64,000 bases of DNA from Hemicordylus capensis. Taxonomy: Eukaryota; Chordata; Lepidosauria; Squamata; Cordylidae. The notes under the pieces were generated by a model that was given only the letters and a program-made list of their open reading frames with translations, was not told the origin of the DNA and searched no databases. Positions 24,905-37,129 of the stretch are shown in pieces. Position 1 is the first letter of the stretch; the number at the start of each line of letters is the position of its first letter. The stretch covers positions 84,044,294 through 84,108,293 of the forward strand of contig NC_069662.1 in NCBI RefSeq assembly GCF_027244095.1, written 5' to 3'. A program made the translations under genes and the position numbers.

Positions 24905-26150
24905 CTAACAGATAATTATGACCAGGGGACATGTGATTTATAGAGCAGCTTCACATGTAATGGTGGTATTTGAGGTTCACATGAGCACCTGCAGCCCCAG
25001 GAGCGTGCACACACACACACACACACCTCTCCACACAAGCCTCTTACTTCCTGTCCCGGTTCCAATATGCCGAGCTTTGTGATGATGCCCAAACCCACCA
25101 ATCTCGGCCTATCCTGAACTACTTCCGTCATGGAACCCGATATCTGTAACTGAGTTCTGAAGTAACAGATGTCAGGTTTTCTGATGGAAATAGGGCAGGA
25201 TTAGTGGGTTTGGATTAGGGATGTGTGAATCAATTTGTGGTCGAATCAAATCAAATCACCCTTGAGGGCACTGATCAAATTGGTGGTTGAATCAAATCAT
25301 CCTAGATTTGAGCTCAAATCGATTTGGTGATTCAAGCCTCCATTTTGTTCTGTTTATCATTTTGTTCTGTTTATAACTGCCATGTTCCCTATGAAGAAAT
25401 TATTACAAACTGGGAATCCACAACACATACAAATTCCTAAAAATTCACCCCTTTGCCTGATTCCTTTGGGGGTTGGGTGGTAGTTGGCAACCATGGGGCC
25501 CTACCACCCAACCCATTTTGGTGTCCCTTGGCACTACCTGTGGGGAATTATGGGCCACTTCGAATCCCCATTATTCCCTATGGCAGAAATAATGATGATA
25601 ACAATAAATCGGAATCTAACACTAACATTACCAAACATGGGGGAAACGTCCCCCCAAAAATCCTTTAAAAATCACCTGATTGCCCTAGTGCCTTGGAATT
25701 CGGCGGTAGGCACCACCCATGGTGCTCTGCCATCCAAGGTCCTTAAAAATTTGGCTGGATTGATTCAAAATCAATCCAGGCCCTTAAAAATGTGGCTGGA
25801 TTGATTCAAAATTGAATCAAATTCAAATCTATTTGACCCAGAATCGAGGTCAGCAGGTTCGAGCTCAAATTGAATCAGGCTGATTCTATTCAAATGGAAT
25901 TGCAAAATTCGATTTGTGCACATCCCTCGTTTGGATGTCACGACCAATCTTGGCATATCAGAACCTGAACAGGCAGTAGAAGCTTTCATGGGAATGGGAG
26001 TTTCCTGGGGCTGCGGGTGCTCACACAAACCTCAGGTGCTGCTGTTACATGTGAAGCTGCCCATAGGGTTTTTTAAAACTTCCAAATCACTTCGAGTGGC
26101 AGGAAAGTTCAGATCTCATGTTCACTGACAGGAAATGATGACCCTGAGCA
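24905..26150. mobile_element. Long fold-back element, split by a hAT-like insertion
   Basis: The left arm (about 24,910-25,140) and the right arm (about 25,155-25,215 continued at 25,929-26,130) are imperfect reverse complements. Both contain 'ttacatgtgaagctgc', 'ctggggctgc' with 'ggtgctca', and a 'ccaatctcgg'/'ccaatcttgg' block. The hinge is near 25,145. A (CA)n tract at 25,008-25,026 lies in the left arm. The 713-bp element at 25,216 sits in the right arm. Confidence 0.65.
25216..25928. mobile_element. hAT-like non-autonomous element, 8-bp target duplication
   Basis: It begins TAGGGATGTG and ends in a near reverse complement, CACATCCCTC. The 8-bp sequence GTTTGGAT flanks both sides (25,208-25,215 and 25,929-25,936). 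Subterminal sequence is rich in 'gattca'/'tgaatc' motifs. No transposase frame is present. The 8-bp duplication is the hAT hallmark. Relatives with the same TAGGG start are at 44,367 and, less clearly, 32,426. Confidence 0.75.
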
Positions 26151-26639
26151 TGCCCAGGAATTTTACTTCCAGTTAAGGAGAGGCCTTTCTGTCCTCTCCT
26201 CTCCCTAACAAATCTAACTCTGACTACCAGCTGCAGAGCTGTATCTTCAGCTGGTTACCTCCACCCTTAGGGTGAGGGGAACTTTCAGGGAGAGTTGGCT
26301 AGTTGTATATGCATGCTTTCCTGATTTTATTATTTTCCAACTTTCCTTGTACTTTGGCGGGGGAGGGGCATCGGGGGGGGGGTACCCACCAGTTTTTGTA
26401 TTTAGTATTCTTGAGGAAAACTAAATTACACACAATTTTTCTCTAATCCATATTAGATGTTCTTTGACCTGACCCGGGACATAGCAATAGATCAGAAATT
26501 TGGAAATTAACTCTGGCCCTTCATCTCTTAATATATATTAATTGTTGCTTCTGGATAACTAGAGTTTTGGAGCAGCATTCTTGAAATATCAGTGTCTATT
26601 TGCATTCGTAATTTGCTGTTTCATATAACCTGCATGTGT

Positions 26640-26644
26640 TGCTA

Positions 26645-26681
<37 letters not shown>

Positions 26682-26910
26682 TCGATTTCTATACTGCCCT
26701 TCCAAAAATGGCTCAGGGCAGTTTACAAAGAGAAATAACAAACAAATAAGATGGCTCCCTGTCCCCAAAGGGCTCACATTCTAAAAAGAAACATAAGACA
26801 CACACCAGCAACAGTCACTGGAGGTCCTGTGCTGGGGGTGGATAGGGCCAATTACTCTCCCCCTGCTAAATAAAGAGAAGCACCACGGTAAAAGGTGCCT
26901 CTTTCCCCAG
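26640..26910 (-). repeat. L2-type LINE 3' tail with (ATT)n microsatellite
   Basis: The ATT repeat at 26,645-26,680 is followed by 'tactgcccttccaaaaatgg', 'ctcagggcagtttacaaag' and 'gctccctgtccccaaagggc'. This is the reverse complement of the tail seen on the plus strand at 60,945 and 62,395. Confidence 0.65.
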
Positions 26911-27169
26911 TTAGCAGGGGCCAAGGGGCTATATGTACTATGAAGCACTGCTGATCCCTGAAAGAAATGGATAACAATTTCTTTCAGCTAAATTGTGTTT
27001 GGGCCGACATGGTTATTGGAAGATGAGAGACTGCACTGTATTTTTATCCTTGCATTCCAAGTATTGGCACCAGGGGGCACTGCAGCACAGTTGTAAGCAA
27101 ACACAGGAAAGAACTCCCTTGAAGAACCTCCCCATGTTTTCATAGAAGTAACTGTAATTAATCTGCTTT

Positions 27170-27330
27170 GGGGTCTTTTTATGTTTCTTCTTGTTTTTAA
27201 TTGATTTTAATATTTTAATGTGAATTTTAAAAAATGATTTTATTATATTTTAATTTTTGTAAACCACCTTAGGATGAGTTTTATGAGAGGTGGTATAGAA
27301 ATGGAACTATACATAAATAAATAAATCCAT
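27170..27330 (+). repeat. LINE 3' tail (L2/CR1 type)
   Basis: The run 'gtaaaccaccttaggatgag' then 'aggtggtatagaaatggaac' and a TAAA repeat is the typical plus-strand tail. No coding sequence of the element remains. Confidence 0.55.
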
Positions 27331-27377
27331 AAGCCATTAGCAGCAGATTGGAATTGCGCATTGGTAGTAAAAAACAG

Positions 27378-27610
27378 ATGGTCACCTTAAGTGGCGCAGT
27401 GGGGAAATGCTTGACTAACAAGCAGAAGGTTGAGAGTTTGAATCCTCGCTGGTACTATATCAGGCAGCAGCAATATAGGAAGATGCTGAAAGGCATAATC
27501 TCATACTGTGCAAGAGATGGCAATGGTAAACCCCTCCTGTATTCTACCAAAAGAAAACCGAGAGAGCCCAGGGCTCAAAATCGACTTGACGACACACTTT
27601 ACCTTTAGTA
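27378..27610 (+). mobile_element. tRNA-derived SINE, family A
   Basis: This nearly full copy has an A box in 'agtggcgcagtgggg' and a B box in 'gagtttgaatcctcg'. The body reads 'gatgctgaaaggcataatct', and the 3' end is 'gacgacacactttaccttta'. Confidence 0.85.
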
Positions 27611-27664
27611 AAGAGCAGATCTTTTTCTGTTCAAATTGTGGTGAATGTATGTTGCTGGTTGACA

Positions 27665-27900
27665 TGTATTCCGACATTGTTCTACAGAAGACCTTCCCCT
27701 GAACCCAGGCTTAGGAAGCTACCTGCCTTATTGTGGGTCAGACCATTGATCCATCTAGGTGAGTATTGTCACCTCTTGACTGTTAGCAGCTCTCCCTAGT
27801 TTCAGACAGGGATCTTTTCCAACATGACCTGGAAATACCAGAAACGGATCCAGGGACCTTCCATATGCACAGCCAGTTCTCAGGCATTTTCCAGCTTCTC
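27665..27900 (-). mobile_element. tRNA-derived SINE, family D, fragment
   Basis: The motifs 'cagaccattgatccatctag', 'gagtattgtcacctc' and 'cagacagggatcttttccaa' match the copies at 31,248 and 51,405. The tRNA-like head is worn. Confidence 0.6.
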
Positions 27901-27904
27901 CTTC

Positions 27905-29995
27905 CCCTGGAGCTCCTGAGAGGTAGACAAATATCCTGAAACTTCAGGTCAAACCCTGTGACTTGGCAACCCAGCTTGGAAGATATGGGGAGCAGGCCAG
28001 AAGAAGAAAATATGCAGCATTCTCTCTCACTGTCTTGCCCTTCTAAGGTTAAGGGTCTGGAGAGATTTCAGTAAAAGAATAAGGGCCGGGCCCTCTTCCC
28101 ACTGTATTTCATTATCAAACAATGTAATATAAACCTATAATACTTGTATGAAACAAAAAAAAAACACCTGATCTCTGTGAGCTACGGACAAAGGTGAGGC
28201 CCTAATCCACCCTGTACTGAATACAACTTTTCCTGAGACTTCGAATGCTCCCATTCGTGCACAATGGATTCAGGAATTTTACAGGTTCACAGGAACTGTA
28301 CCTAGTATATTTAACTTTTACTGCTGTGATAAGATTCTCCCATAATCCCTCATGATCTGTTTCTTTTTTATTTCTATTCCTTTCTCATGGTCCAGTGTAA
28401 CCCATTTCACCTCCTGAAAAACATATTATTGTGGATAATTTCAGGGCTGAGTCAAATAGCCCTCCTAACATAGCAGCCTCGTTTGCTGGGTGCAAAATAG
28501 GAACACACATAGTCCTTTTGTTGATGCTTCTTGAGTGCCTTGGAATGGGACAGAATGTTACCAGTTGTGCAGGGGAAGGTCAACACAGATGTGTAACAGG
28601 ACTTCACAAGTTTGGATTCCCAACATAGCACTGTGACATCATTGCACTTACTACCATTTCCTAGATTAGCTAGGATAGTGAAGTGAGGGAGAAAACAAAA
28701 TACTGCAGAGGGGTGGCTATCACAGCTGTGAATGGCCACAGAGGAAGTGGCAAAAGGGTGTTTAGGATTTTCCAGGGGATATTTCTTATCCCCCCCCATT
28801 CCATCTCCTGTTTTTTGTAGACAATACCTAATTGCCCTAATTTTATGGGCAGTAGCTAATGTGGCAGTCCAGCCCTAATGGATTTTGTTTTCTTCTAAAG
28901 TGTCCTAAATTCCATCCCTTGCTTCCAAACAGTTCCAGTCAAATCAAATCTCAGCAGATTCCCCCGTCTAGTGAGGACTCTTTGGCCATCCCACCTCATT
29001 GCTAGGCTATGATGATTTCATAGTGCTCTATCGGTCTCCACAGGGCAGAACTGCAGGGTGCCTTAGACTGTACTGCTCCCAGCCAATTCACATAGCTGAA
29101 ATGGACAGCGTGGGCTTTTCATTCCTCTCGGCTGGATTCCCACATTCACTGCAGGCCATCCTGGGCAGAAAGGTAATTCCCACGCTCTCACTTGCCCAAC
29201 AGAGTGCTGAACCAGGGGCAGAAGAAGCCAATGTCTGGACAAACCTCCCAATATAAATAAAAATGCTTGTGACTAGGTGAGATACAATTGAAAACATTTG
29301 TTATTTAATACAGACCAAAACATAATTCCGGAAGTGCTTCCTTTTCTGCTCTTGATGGTTTCAGCATTAGTGAAATGTGTGTGTGTGTAGTTTTGAAAGC
29401 AGCTGTGTTCTAAATCATGAAACAATTCACCGCTTTCTGATGTTTAAAACTTCAGCCTTGAAATGTGGAATCGAAATTTAGTGTTATGTAAATGGAGTAG
29501 TTGCTATGGCTTTTTATTAAAGCTTTTATGCTGTAACCAGCTGTTTCCTCTCTGTGGGTAAAATGGTTGTAAAATGTGGTTTAAAAATCAAAATAGCTGC
29601 CCAGTGGCTTTATACTCAGTTTCTGACTTTCTCGAAATAAACCTACCCCGTTCTCAGCTGAAGATTACAATAAAATTATCTCCAAAATGAAGCTCTGAGA
29701 ACATATAAAATCTATAGCAACTATCCAGCACATAGTTGGATACTCTTCAGTCCATATGAATAGGCTTAACAATGACTAACTCTTGTGCTGGATTGTGGCT
29801 TGTGTATAATAACATATGTACTTGCCCCTTCCCAGATTTCTGGCATACTCAAGTTTCGATCAAGGCCTGGGATCCTTATGAATGAGATTCAGGATGCAGA
29901 ATAGGCTTAACAGATGCAGGGTTTAATGTACGGATTCCTTCCCTCCATAAAGCAAAAACACAGACTGTTATCCTTCTAGAATTCCCATTGGCCAG
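27905..29995. other. Unique-looking AT-rich sequence, no gene recognised
   Basis: I see no exon, RNA gene or clear mobile element. Short open frames at 28,431-28,799 and 28,999-29,256 overlap on both strands and resemble no protein family. Confidence 0.5.
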
Positions 29996-30024
29996 AATGC
30001 AAACTAAGGCAGTGACTAAAGCCA

Positions 30025-30260
30025 TGCTCAGACATTATGTTGTATGTGCATGCCGTTGTCTTCACACATGTACATGTTTTTCTCTGAATAGCATGCATTC
30101 ATTTTAAATGTGATTCTGGATACAGCCCTCAAATGCAGAGTACAGACAGGATGTGTACTGCTTACTATACATGCATTGAATCTAATGCATGAATATTTGT
30201 ACAGGTATACAGAATTGTACATGTATACATTGTACATAGATTATATGTATGATTATAAAT
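30025..30260 (+). repeat. Interspersed repeat, pair with 32,360-33,030
   Basis: The series 'gctcagacattatgtt', 'cacatgtacatg', 'gcagagtacagacaggatgt' and 'tgcattgaatctaat' recurs in the same order at 32,360-32,425 plus 32,841-33,030, where a 415-bp element interrupts it. No coding potential is seen. Confidence 0.5.
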
Positions 30261-30941
30261 ACAATATGTGACGAGGATTTCTGCCTCATTGAAATTAATG
30301 GAATTTAAGTTAGTCATGGCTAATCTGCCTCATTTATTTCAAGGTGCATAGTCATGACTAACTTGTGTGGATCCTACCCTTTGTCCTTTAAGACCAATAT
30401 AAATCCTGGGTTGGACCAGTCTGTGATTAATGCAGGACATTCTGAAATACTAGCTTTGATCAAAGCAATTGTTTTGTCACAAACAAATTGGTTCTCTATG
30501 GCTGCCATTTAGTTCTGTGGAACAAAGTGATGCTGGTTCCACTGATGGGGTAAAGGGGTGCACTGTGTGTATGTCCACAAGATACAGTTCTGGGTCTGGG
30601 ATGCACTTTTTCAATGCACCTTTTCAATGCACCCACAAACCAACCTAGTTCAGGTGTATTATTTCCTCACAGTGTTGATTAATTCATTGAAATGAATGCC
30701 TTACCCCAACCTAAAGCACCGGGTTTAGGTAGAATATTTAATAAAATACTCTATTAAAACACAATCCAATAGATCAACTAAAGCATAACAAAAATGCCAG
30801 CCTTCTGATAGCTTAACCCATCCCTATCCGCCCCAGATCCTAATCTAAGCAGATAAGTCTTACAGCATTTCAGAAAGATGCTCAGGATCTGGATATTATG
30901 AAATATCAAATTAAAAGCTTAGAGTGCCATAGAGAGGTACA

Positions 30942-31162
30942 TAGCAATAGCAATAGCACTTACATTTATATACCGCTCTATAGCTGGAAGCTCTCTAAGC
31001 GGTTTACAATGATTTAGCATTTTGCCCCCCAACATTCTGGGTACTCATTTTACCGACCTCGGAAGGATGGAAGGCTGAGTCAACCTTGAGCCCCTGGTCA
31101 GGATCGAACTTATAACCTTCTGGTTACAGGGCGGCAGTTTTACCACTGCACCACCAAGGGCT
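30942..31162 (-). mobile_element. tRNA-derived SINE, family C
   Basis: On the minus strand the head 'ggtggtgcagtggtaaaact' (A box) and 'ggttataagttcgatcc' (B box) are followed by the body and a tail of AGTGCTATTGCTATTGCT type. It matches the copies at 47,352 and 55,612. Confidence 0.85.
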
Positions 31163-31247
31163 CATTCATGTGTGCTCTTCCATTAAGATAAGCAGAAATC
31201 TGCAGCGAATATTTCCAGTATAGACTTCCATTGATGGGGAGAGGTGG

Positions 31248-31430
31248 TGCATAGGAACATAAGCTACTTTATGCCAAGTCAAGCCATTGGTCCATCCAGC
31301 TCAGTATTGTCTACACTGACTGTCAGTGACTCTCCAAGGTTTCAGGCAGGAGACTTTCCCAGCTCAACCTGGAGATGCCAGATGTTGAACCTGATACCTT
31401 TGGCATGCTGAGCTACAGCCCCATCCCCTA
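31248..31430 (-). mobile_element. tRNA-derived SINE, family D
   Basis: It contains 'ttggtccatccagctcagta', 'ttgtctacactgactgtcag' and 'gtttcaggcaggagactttc', ending in the tRNA-like head 'gctgagctacagcccc'. Confidence 0.75.
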
Positions 31431-32425
31431 AGGGTAATGGCTTACAGCAGACAGTGCTTAAAAGTAGTCACCCATCCAAATGCAAACCAAGGTAAACCCT
31501 GCTTAGCAAAGGGGACAATTCATGTCCACAAGATATTTTTCTGGTCTGGATGCACCTTTTCAATGCATCCAATCCCCATACACCAAGTAATGTTCCCCTG
31601 ATCAGTGCATGCAATGAAGTCCATGCAATGAAATTAAACCTTCCATCATTAATCTGCTGATTACATCTGTTGAGGGCTTGCATCCTGAATAAAGCTTGAA
31701 GCAGTCTTGTCTGCTGTAATGTACTATTCAGTGATTTTTTTCTGTTTTGTTTTTTTCAACTATATATGCAATAACATATTGGGATGACATGAAAAATCAT
31801 ATATTCCATTCATCTAAAAGAGAAATGTGATGTGCATTAGGCCTTAATATTTCTTACAAACTAATTATTTTCACTAAGGTTAATATTGCAGCTGTTAATG
31901 GCAGCAGATTTTTATTTATAGCAGTAATCAACCTGACATCACGATAAAACGTATTAATAAACACGATGAGACGAATAGTGGTGCTGATAGCAAAATATTT
32001 AGCCAAGGTGCCATTGCTTAAGACAAGATGTCAGGGGGGGGAATGATTAACCATGATGCACTCAGGCAAGATAATCTAACTAGTCACTTCCTGGCTCCAT
32101 TTATCTACGTTTCTTTTATTATGGACCATTGCTTTTTACCACATCAGCCAATTTCCTTATCTACTTTGACAGTTTGTCATTATATGAACTGCTAGTTGGT
32201 TGTTTAAAAGTAAAGCAAAAATGTCGGGACAAGGACAACTTATTATTTAAAACCCTCCTTGGTGTACTGTAGTTTACATGTTTCTCTTTGCCACGCTGTT
32301 CTCAACAGAACAGAATATTGTAGAAGTACAATTTAATAAAAATTTTGTCATTGAGATAGAAGTCCTATTCAGACATTGTGTTCTGTGTGTATTTAGATGT
32401 CTGTACACATGTACATGGTTTTGTG

Positions 32426-32840
32426 TAAGTTTGGAATGGAATGCAAAATGTGCAGACCATTGTGTCAGAACAACAGGTAAAGCTGGTTGTTCCAGTGGAA
32501 TGACCCCATTCTGTTGATCCATTCCGAGAGCCTTTTTAAAATCCAAAATAGAACTCTTTGGGCCTCTGCGCATGCATGACGGCCATTTGCATGGTGGTGC
32601 TGACCACGCAAATGGCTACCACACATGTGCAGAGGCCAGAAGAGTATGCTCAGAATGGATCAGACCATTCTGCCTCGGAACAGGTCGTTCCATTCCAAGC
32701 TCGGAACAGGCTTCCCTTTTAAAGGGTGTTTTGTTTTCAGCTGTTTTGTTTTCAGCTCAGAACCTTCAAAATGGCCTATTTCAATTTAGAACATTCTGAC
32801 CCCAGAACATTCTGACCCCAGAACATTCTGCACACCCCTA
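32426..32840. mobile_element. hAT-like non-autonomous element, 8-bp target duplication
   Basis: GTTTTGTG occurs on both sides (32,418-32,425 and 32,841-32,848) and interrupts the interspersed repeat described at 30,025. The right end, read inward, begins TAGGGGTGTGCAGAATG. The left end pairs with it poorly. A central palindrome around 32,575-32,635 contains 'ggccatttgcatgg'. Confidence 0.6.
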
Positions 32841-33339
32841 GTTTTGTGTGAATGACTGTACATGTGTTTATTTTAAAAGTTGACCTCTGCCCTCTACCTG
32901 GGTACTGGTGTCCTCAATTGCAGGGTACAGATAGGAAGTGTAACACTGTATATGTTGAATATAATACCCGAATAACTGTATATATGTATAGATCTGTACA
33001 TGTGCATACCGCACACAGATTGGATTTGCATTGAATATAATCTGTGGATAGAATTAGAGAGTAGTTATGATCTTGTAGAGCCATCTGGATGTATTCAGCT
33101 ATTTCTGGGTTCACTGAAGGTGCAGAATCAGAACATCCAAGGGGAATGTTACTTAGGGAAGTCAAGCTAGTTCCCTGCACAATCTCTCCAGTCAATGTTA
33201 TCATCCTGTGCCACCCGTTGAATCTAGAGGTAGCCATGCATTAGGTTGGCTGCATGAGAATATAACCTCTTGACCGCTCAGAATCTGTGGTATTTTGGTA
33301 TTTCGTTTCCCAAAATAAGTTGGGTTCTGTAGGATATAT

Positions 33340-33575
33340 TAATTTTATTTCATTTTATTTATTTTATATTTTATAGCCCGCTCTTCCTCCAAGGAGCCCA
33401 GAGCAGTGTGCTACATACTTTAGGTTTCTACTCACAACAACCCTGTGAAGTAGGTTAGGCTGAGAGAGAAGTGACTGGCCCAGAGTCACCCAGCTAGTAT
33501 CATGGCTGAATGGGGATTTGAACTCGGGTCTCCCCGGTCCTAGTCCAGCACTCTAACCACTACACCACACCTCTT
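33340..33575 (-). mobile_element. tRNA-derived SINE, family B
   Basis: On the minus strand: head 'ggtgtagtggttagagtgct', B box 'gagttcaaatccccattc', MIR-like core 'gtcacttctctctcagccta', then 'ggaggaagagcgggctataa'. Other copies are at 40,282 and 53,686. Confidence 0.85.
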
Positions 33576-33713
33576 TATTAAGACAACTTTCTACACTATA
33601 TTTTGAGATGGATGAGACTGACAGTTGAATTTTATGTATGTTTGTTTGGTGATAGCATCTCTGTATCACCCCTTTAAAATATCTGGATGGTTTACAGTTA
33701 AAATCTAATATCA

Positions 33714-36227
33714 ATCAATCAATCAATCAACTTGTATTACAGTCAGGGACCAGCATAAAATTATATAAGTACATATTAACACTAAAAGTGAATACAACTT
33801 AAAAACTACATGTTATATGATGATACATATCATGAAAGGCTAAAATTAAGGATGATTGCAATTTAAAAAGAGACAAGTTAAAATAGACATGTAAATACAG
33901 TGGGTATAGGAAAGAATCACCCCCTTTGATAGACCTTAAATTCTGGTTCCCTTACATCCTGAAATGAAAACACAAAGAAAATTCCCTTCACCAGCTGTAC
34001 TTATCCAATGCAACCTATAACATCCAACTGAAAAACATCACAATTACAGTCCAGAAAAAGTGTCAGAAATAAAAAACAAGAATTACTGAGATTGAAAAAG
34101 GATCACCCCCCCCCCCAATGTCAATATTTTGTTGAACCACCTTTTGCTTTAATAACAGCCTTCAGTCTGTTGGGATACTTCTCTATCAACCTTGCACATC
34201 TAGACGGAGCAATATTTGCCCACTCCTCCATACAGAACTGTTCAAGTTCGGTCACATTGGATGGTAGGTGTTGGTGGACTGCTATCTTCAAATCTCTCCA
34301 CAGATTTTCTATGGGATTTAGGTCTGGGCTCTGACTGGGGGCCACATGAGGACGTTCACTTTTTTCTCCTTCAGCCACTGTGTGGTCAATTTTGCTGAGT
34401 GCTTCAGATCGTTGTCATGTTGAAAGGTGAATCTTCTGCCCATCCTCAACTGTCTGGCAGAGGGTAGCAGGTTTTCTTCCAGAATCTGATGGTATTTTGC
34501 CCCATCCATTTTCCCTTCTACCCTAACGAGAGCCTCAGTCCCTGAGACAGAGAAACACCCCCACAACAGGATGCTGCCACCTCCATGCTTCACTGTAGGT
34601 ATGGTGTGTTGTGGATGGTGAGCTGCGTTGGATTTACGCCAGGTGTACTGTTTGGTGTTGAGGCCAAATAGTTCAATCTTGGTCTCATCTGACCATAAGA
34701 CCTTTTTCCATTTGGCATCAGAATCTTCAAGGTGCCTTCTGGCAAAGCTCAAACGAGCTTTAATGTGGCCTTTCTTGAGAAGCGGCTTTCTCCTTGCGAC
34801 CCTCCCGAACAAGCCACATCTGTGGAGCGCTCGTGAAATTGTTGTCACATGCACAGAACAACCACTCTTTGCCATGAAGTCCTTTAACTCCTTCAGAGTG
34901 GCCATTGGCCTCTTGGTAACCTCTCTTACCAGTTTCCTCCTTGCTCTTCCATCCAGTTTGGAGGGCCGACCGGATCCAGGGAGGATAGCAGTCCACCAAC
35001 ACCTACCATCCAATGTGACCGAACTTGAACAGTTCTGTATGGAGGAGTGGGCAAATATTGCTCCATCTAGATGTGCAAGGTTGATAGAGAAGTATCCCAA
35101 CAGACTGAAGGCTGTTATTAAAGCAAAAGGTGGTTCAACAAAATATTGACATTGGGGGGGGGGTGATCCTTTTTCAATCTCAGTAATTCTTGTTTTTTAT
35201 TTCTGACACTTTTTCTGGACTGTAATTGTGATGTTTTTCAGTTGGATGTTATAGGTTGCATTGGATAAGTACAGCTGGTGAAGGGAATTTTCTTTGTGTT
35301 TTCATTTCAGGATGTAAGGGAACCAGAATTTAAGGTCTATCAAAGGGGGTGATTCTTTCCTATACCCACTGTACATATTAGTACTAAAAGTGAATACAAG
35401 TTAAAAGTTATGATGATGATATGATGATACATATCATGAAAAGGCTAAAATTAAGGATGAGATAAAAATGATTACATATGTAATGATTACACATTAATAC
35501 TAAAAAACTAAAACTATTAAAAATAAAAGCTAAAATAATACTATTTCTACTATAAAAATGCACAGAAAAGATTAAAAGGGGAGTATAAAATGGTAAAAAT
35601 CCAGATTAGCATTATTAAAAGCAATAGAAAAGCAATAAATGCAATACAAAACCATGGGAAGGGAGGCATGGGCAAGTGCAAGATCAATCCAGAGTCATCA
35701 AGAATCAGATTAAGGCTAAAGGGGCTCTTAGCCTGTCATCCTCCAACGGATGCCCATCTCAGCCTCACAGTATCTGGCAACGCTATACATAATGACAAGC
35801 TTCGTGTCAGAGAGTAACCAGAAGCTGTAGAATTGTCTTGGACGTCCCGGGAACTTGCTTAACAATGGGAGAATGAGAGAGGCACAAATGTATCTATAGA
35901 ACAGGCAGTATGGGAGGACATGCTCAGTAGTTTCGATCTGTCCTGAGCCACAGGCGCATAGTCGCTCTGCAAGTGGGATCCTTCTGTAATGGCCCTCTAG
36001 CACTGCTGAGGGGAGACCATGGCAGTTGGCCAAGGTGAACACCCTTATGTGGTTTGGGACCTCCAGTTGAGTAAGATATGGTGCAAGAGAGGCAATATAT
36101 CTAAGCCCCTCACTGATACAAAATTTTGAGACTGCTGAGATCAGTTTGGCGCTCAGTATCCGTAATGCGCTGCTTAATGGTTGCTTTTGCCTGATCGTAG
36201 CCCATGTTGAGCAGGGTCAGTGGGGAG
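33714..36227 (-). mobile_element. I-group LINE 3' end inserted in the L2, itself split by a Tc1 element
   Basis: A 13-bp duplication AAATCTAATATCA flanks it (33,701-33,713 and 36,228-36,240). On the minus strand 36,042-35,728 encodes LPSAVLEGHYRRIPLAERL then CACGSGQIETTEHVLPYCLF, a C-terminal zinc-knuckle block of I-group LINEs. The element ends in a (TGAT)n tail at 33,714. The same family is at 57,578. A Vingi-like origin is possible but unproven. Without the Tc1 it is about 1.04 kb, so it is 5'-truncated. Confidence 0.75.
33898..35371 (-). mobile_element. Chimeric Tc1/mariner element with 388-bp inverted arms
   Basis: TA flanks both ends, and the ends begin CAGTGGGTATAGG. The arms (33,898-34,286 and 34,984-35,371) are almost identical. 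They extend well past a normal terminal repeat and include the last 50 or so codons of the transposase, once in sense (left) and once inverted (right). The middle encodes on the minus strand GRPSKLDGRARRKLV, then [12 protein letters not shown] (first catalytic Asp), then FQHDNDLKHSAK (second Asp). After a one-base frame change near 34,350 it continues SPDLNPIENLW (catalytic Glu). The N-terminal DNA-binding helix-turn-helix is gone, replaced by the inverted arm. It cannot make a working transposase. Confidence 0.9.
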
Positions 36228-36636
36228 AAATCTAATATCATATAAAACAAATTAAAATAATTATCAATAAAACTTTAAAACATTATAAACTAAAAGCCTG
36301 ATAAAATAGGTGCCTTTTCAAAAGTTGCTTAAAAGCAACCCTTTCATTCAAATCAAAAGCAACCCTCTGATTCCATTTGGGTGTTCCAGAGCCCTGGGGC
36401 AACCCTAAAGAAGGCCCGGTTTTGGGTCGCCACCAAATGAACCAGTGGTAACCACAACTGGACCTCCTCCAATGATCCTAATAGGTGGTGGGGTTCGTGA
36501 AGAAGAAAGCACTCTCTTAAATACCCTGGGCCCAAGCCATCCAGGGTTTTATGGGTAATAACCAGCACTTTGTATTTTGCCTGGAAATTAATTGGCAGCC
36601 AGTATAGTTCTTTTAAAATAGGAGTAATGTGGTTTC

Positions 36637-37129
36637 TGTTGGGAATTCTCTCTGGTAGGAGAAACTCTTTTTCATTATAGCAGAGTGCACAGAGGCACAA
36701 CACAGCGGAATTTAGTTAGGCATGTGTGTATGCTGAGAGTAAAGTAACTTGGAGCCAGTTCATAGTTTCAAATCAATATATATTGTATTTATTAGAGAAC
36801 TCCATTCCAGATAGGAAAGTGAGGAGATGGGATCTCTAATCTATCTATCTAGCTGGATGCAGATGGATTCTGCATCTCTGCACACATGGTACAGGGGAGA
36901 GGAGCTTGCATGTTGCAAGGAAGAAGGAAGGGGAGAGAAAGGGAGAGAGGAAGGAAGTGGCTGGAAGGAAAGAAGTGTCCCTAAGAGTAGCAATCTACAT
37001 TCCAAAGGGATAGTGTCAGAGCAGTAGAGAAGGGATGACCAATGACTTGACCCTCTAGCCCTCTGACTCACTAGTCTGTCTCCACTGTCTTTGAGACAAG
37101 AGACAGCGCAAAGTCCTTCACTTCCAACA
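36637..37129. mobile_element. Solo LTR (endogenous retrovirus-like fossil)
   Basis: The 493-bp block starts TGTTGGGAA and ends TTCCAACA, a perfect TG...CA inverted terminus. GTTTC is duplicated on both sides (36,632-36,636 and 37,130-37,134). It interrupts the L2 reverse transcriptase frame. No internal coding region accompanies it, so it is what remains after recombination between two LTRs. It is younger than the L2 that hosts it. The family is not identified. Confidence 0.85.

Noticed and set aside
34628-35149. Plus-strand frame containing a transposase C-terminus
   Set aside because: Only its last part is transposase, read from the inverted right arm of the chimeric Tc1. The rest is antisense to the transposase. 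It is not a second gene.
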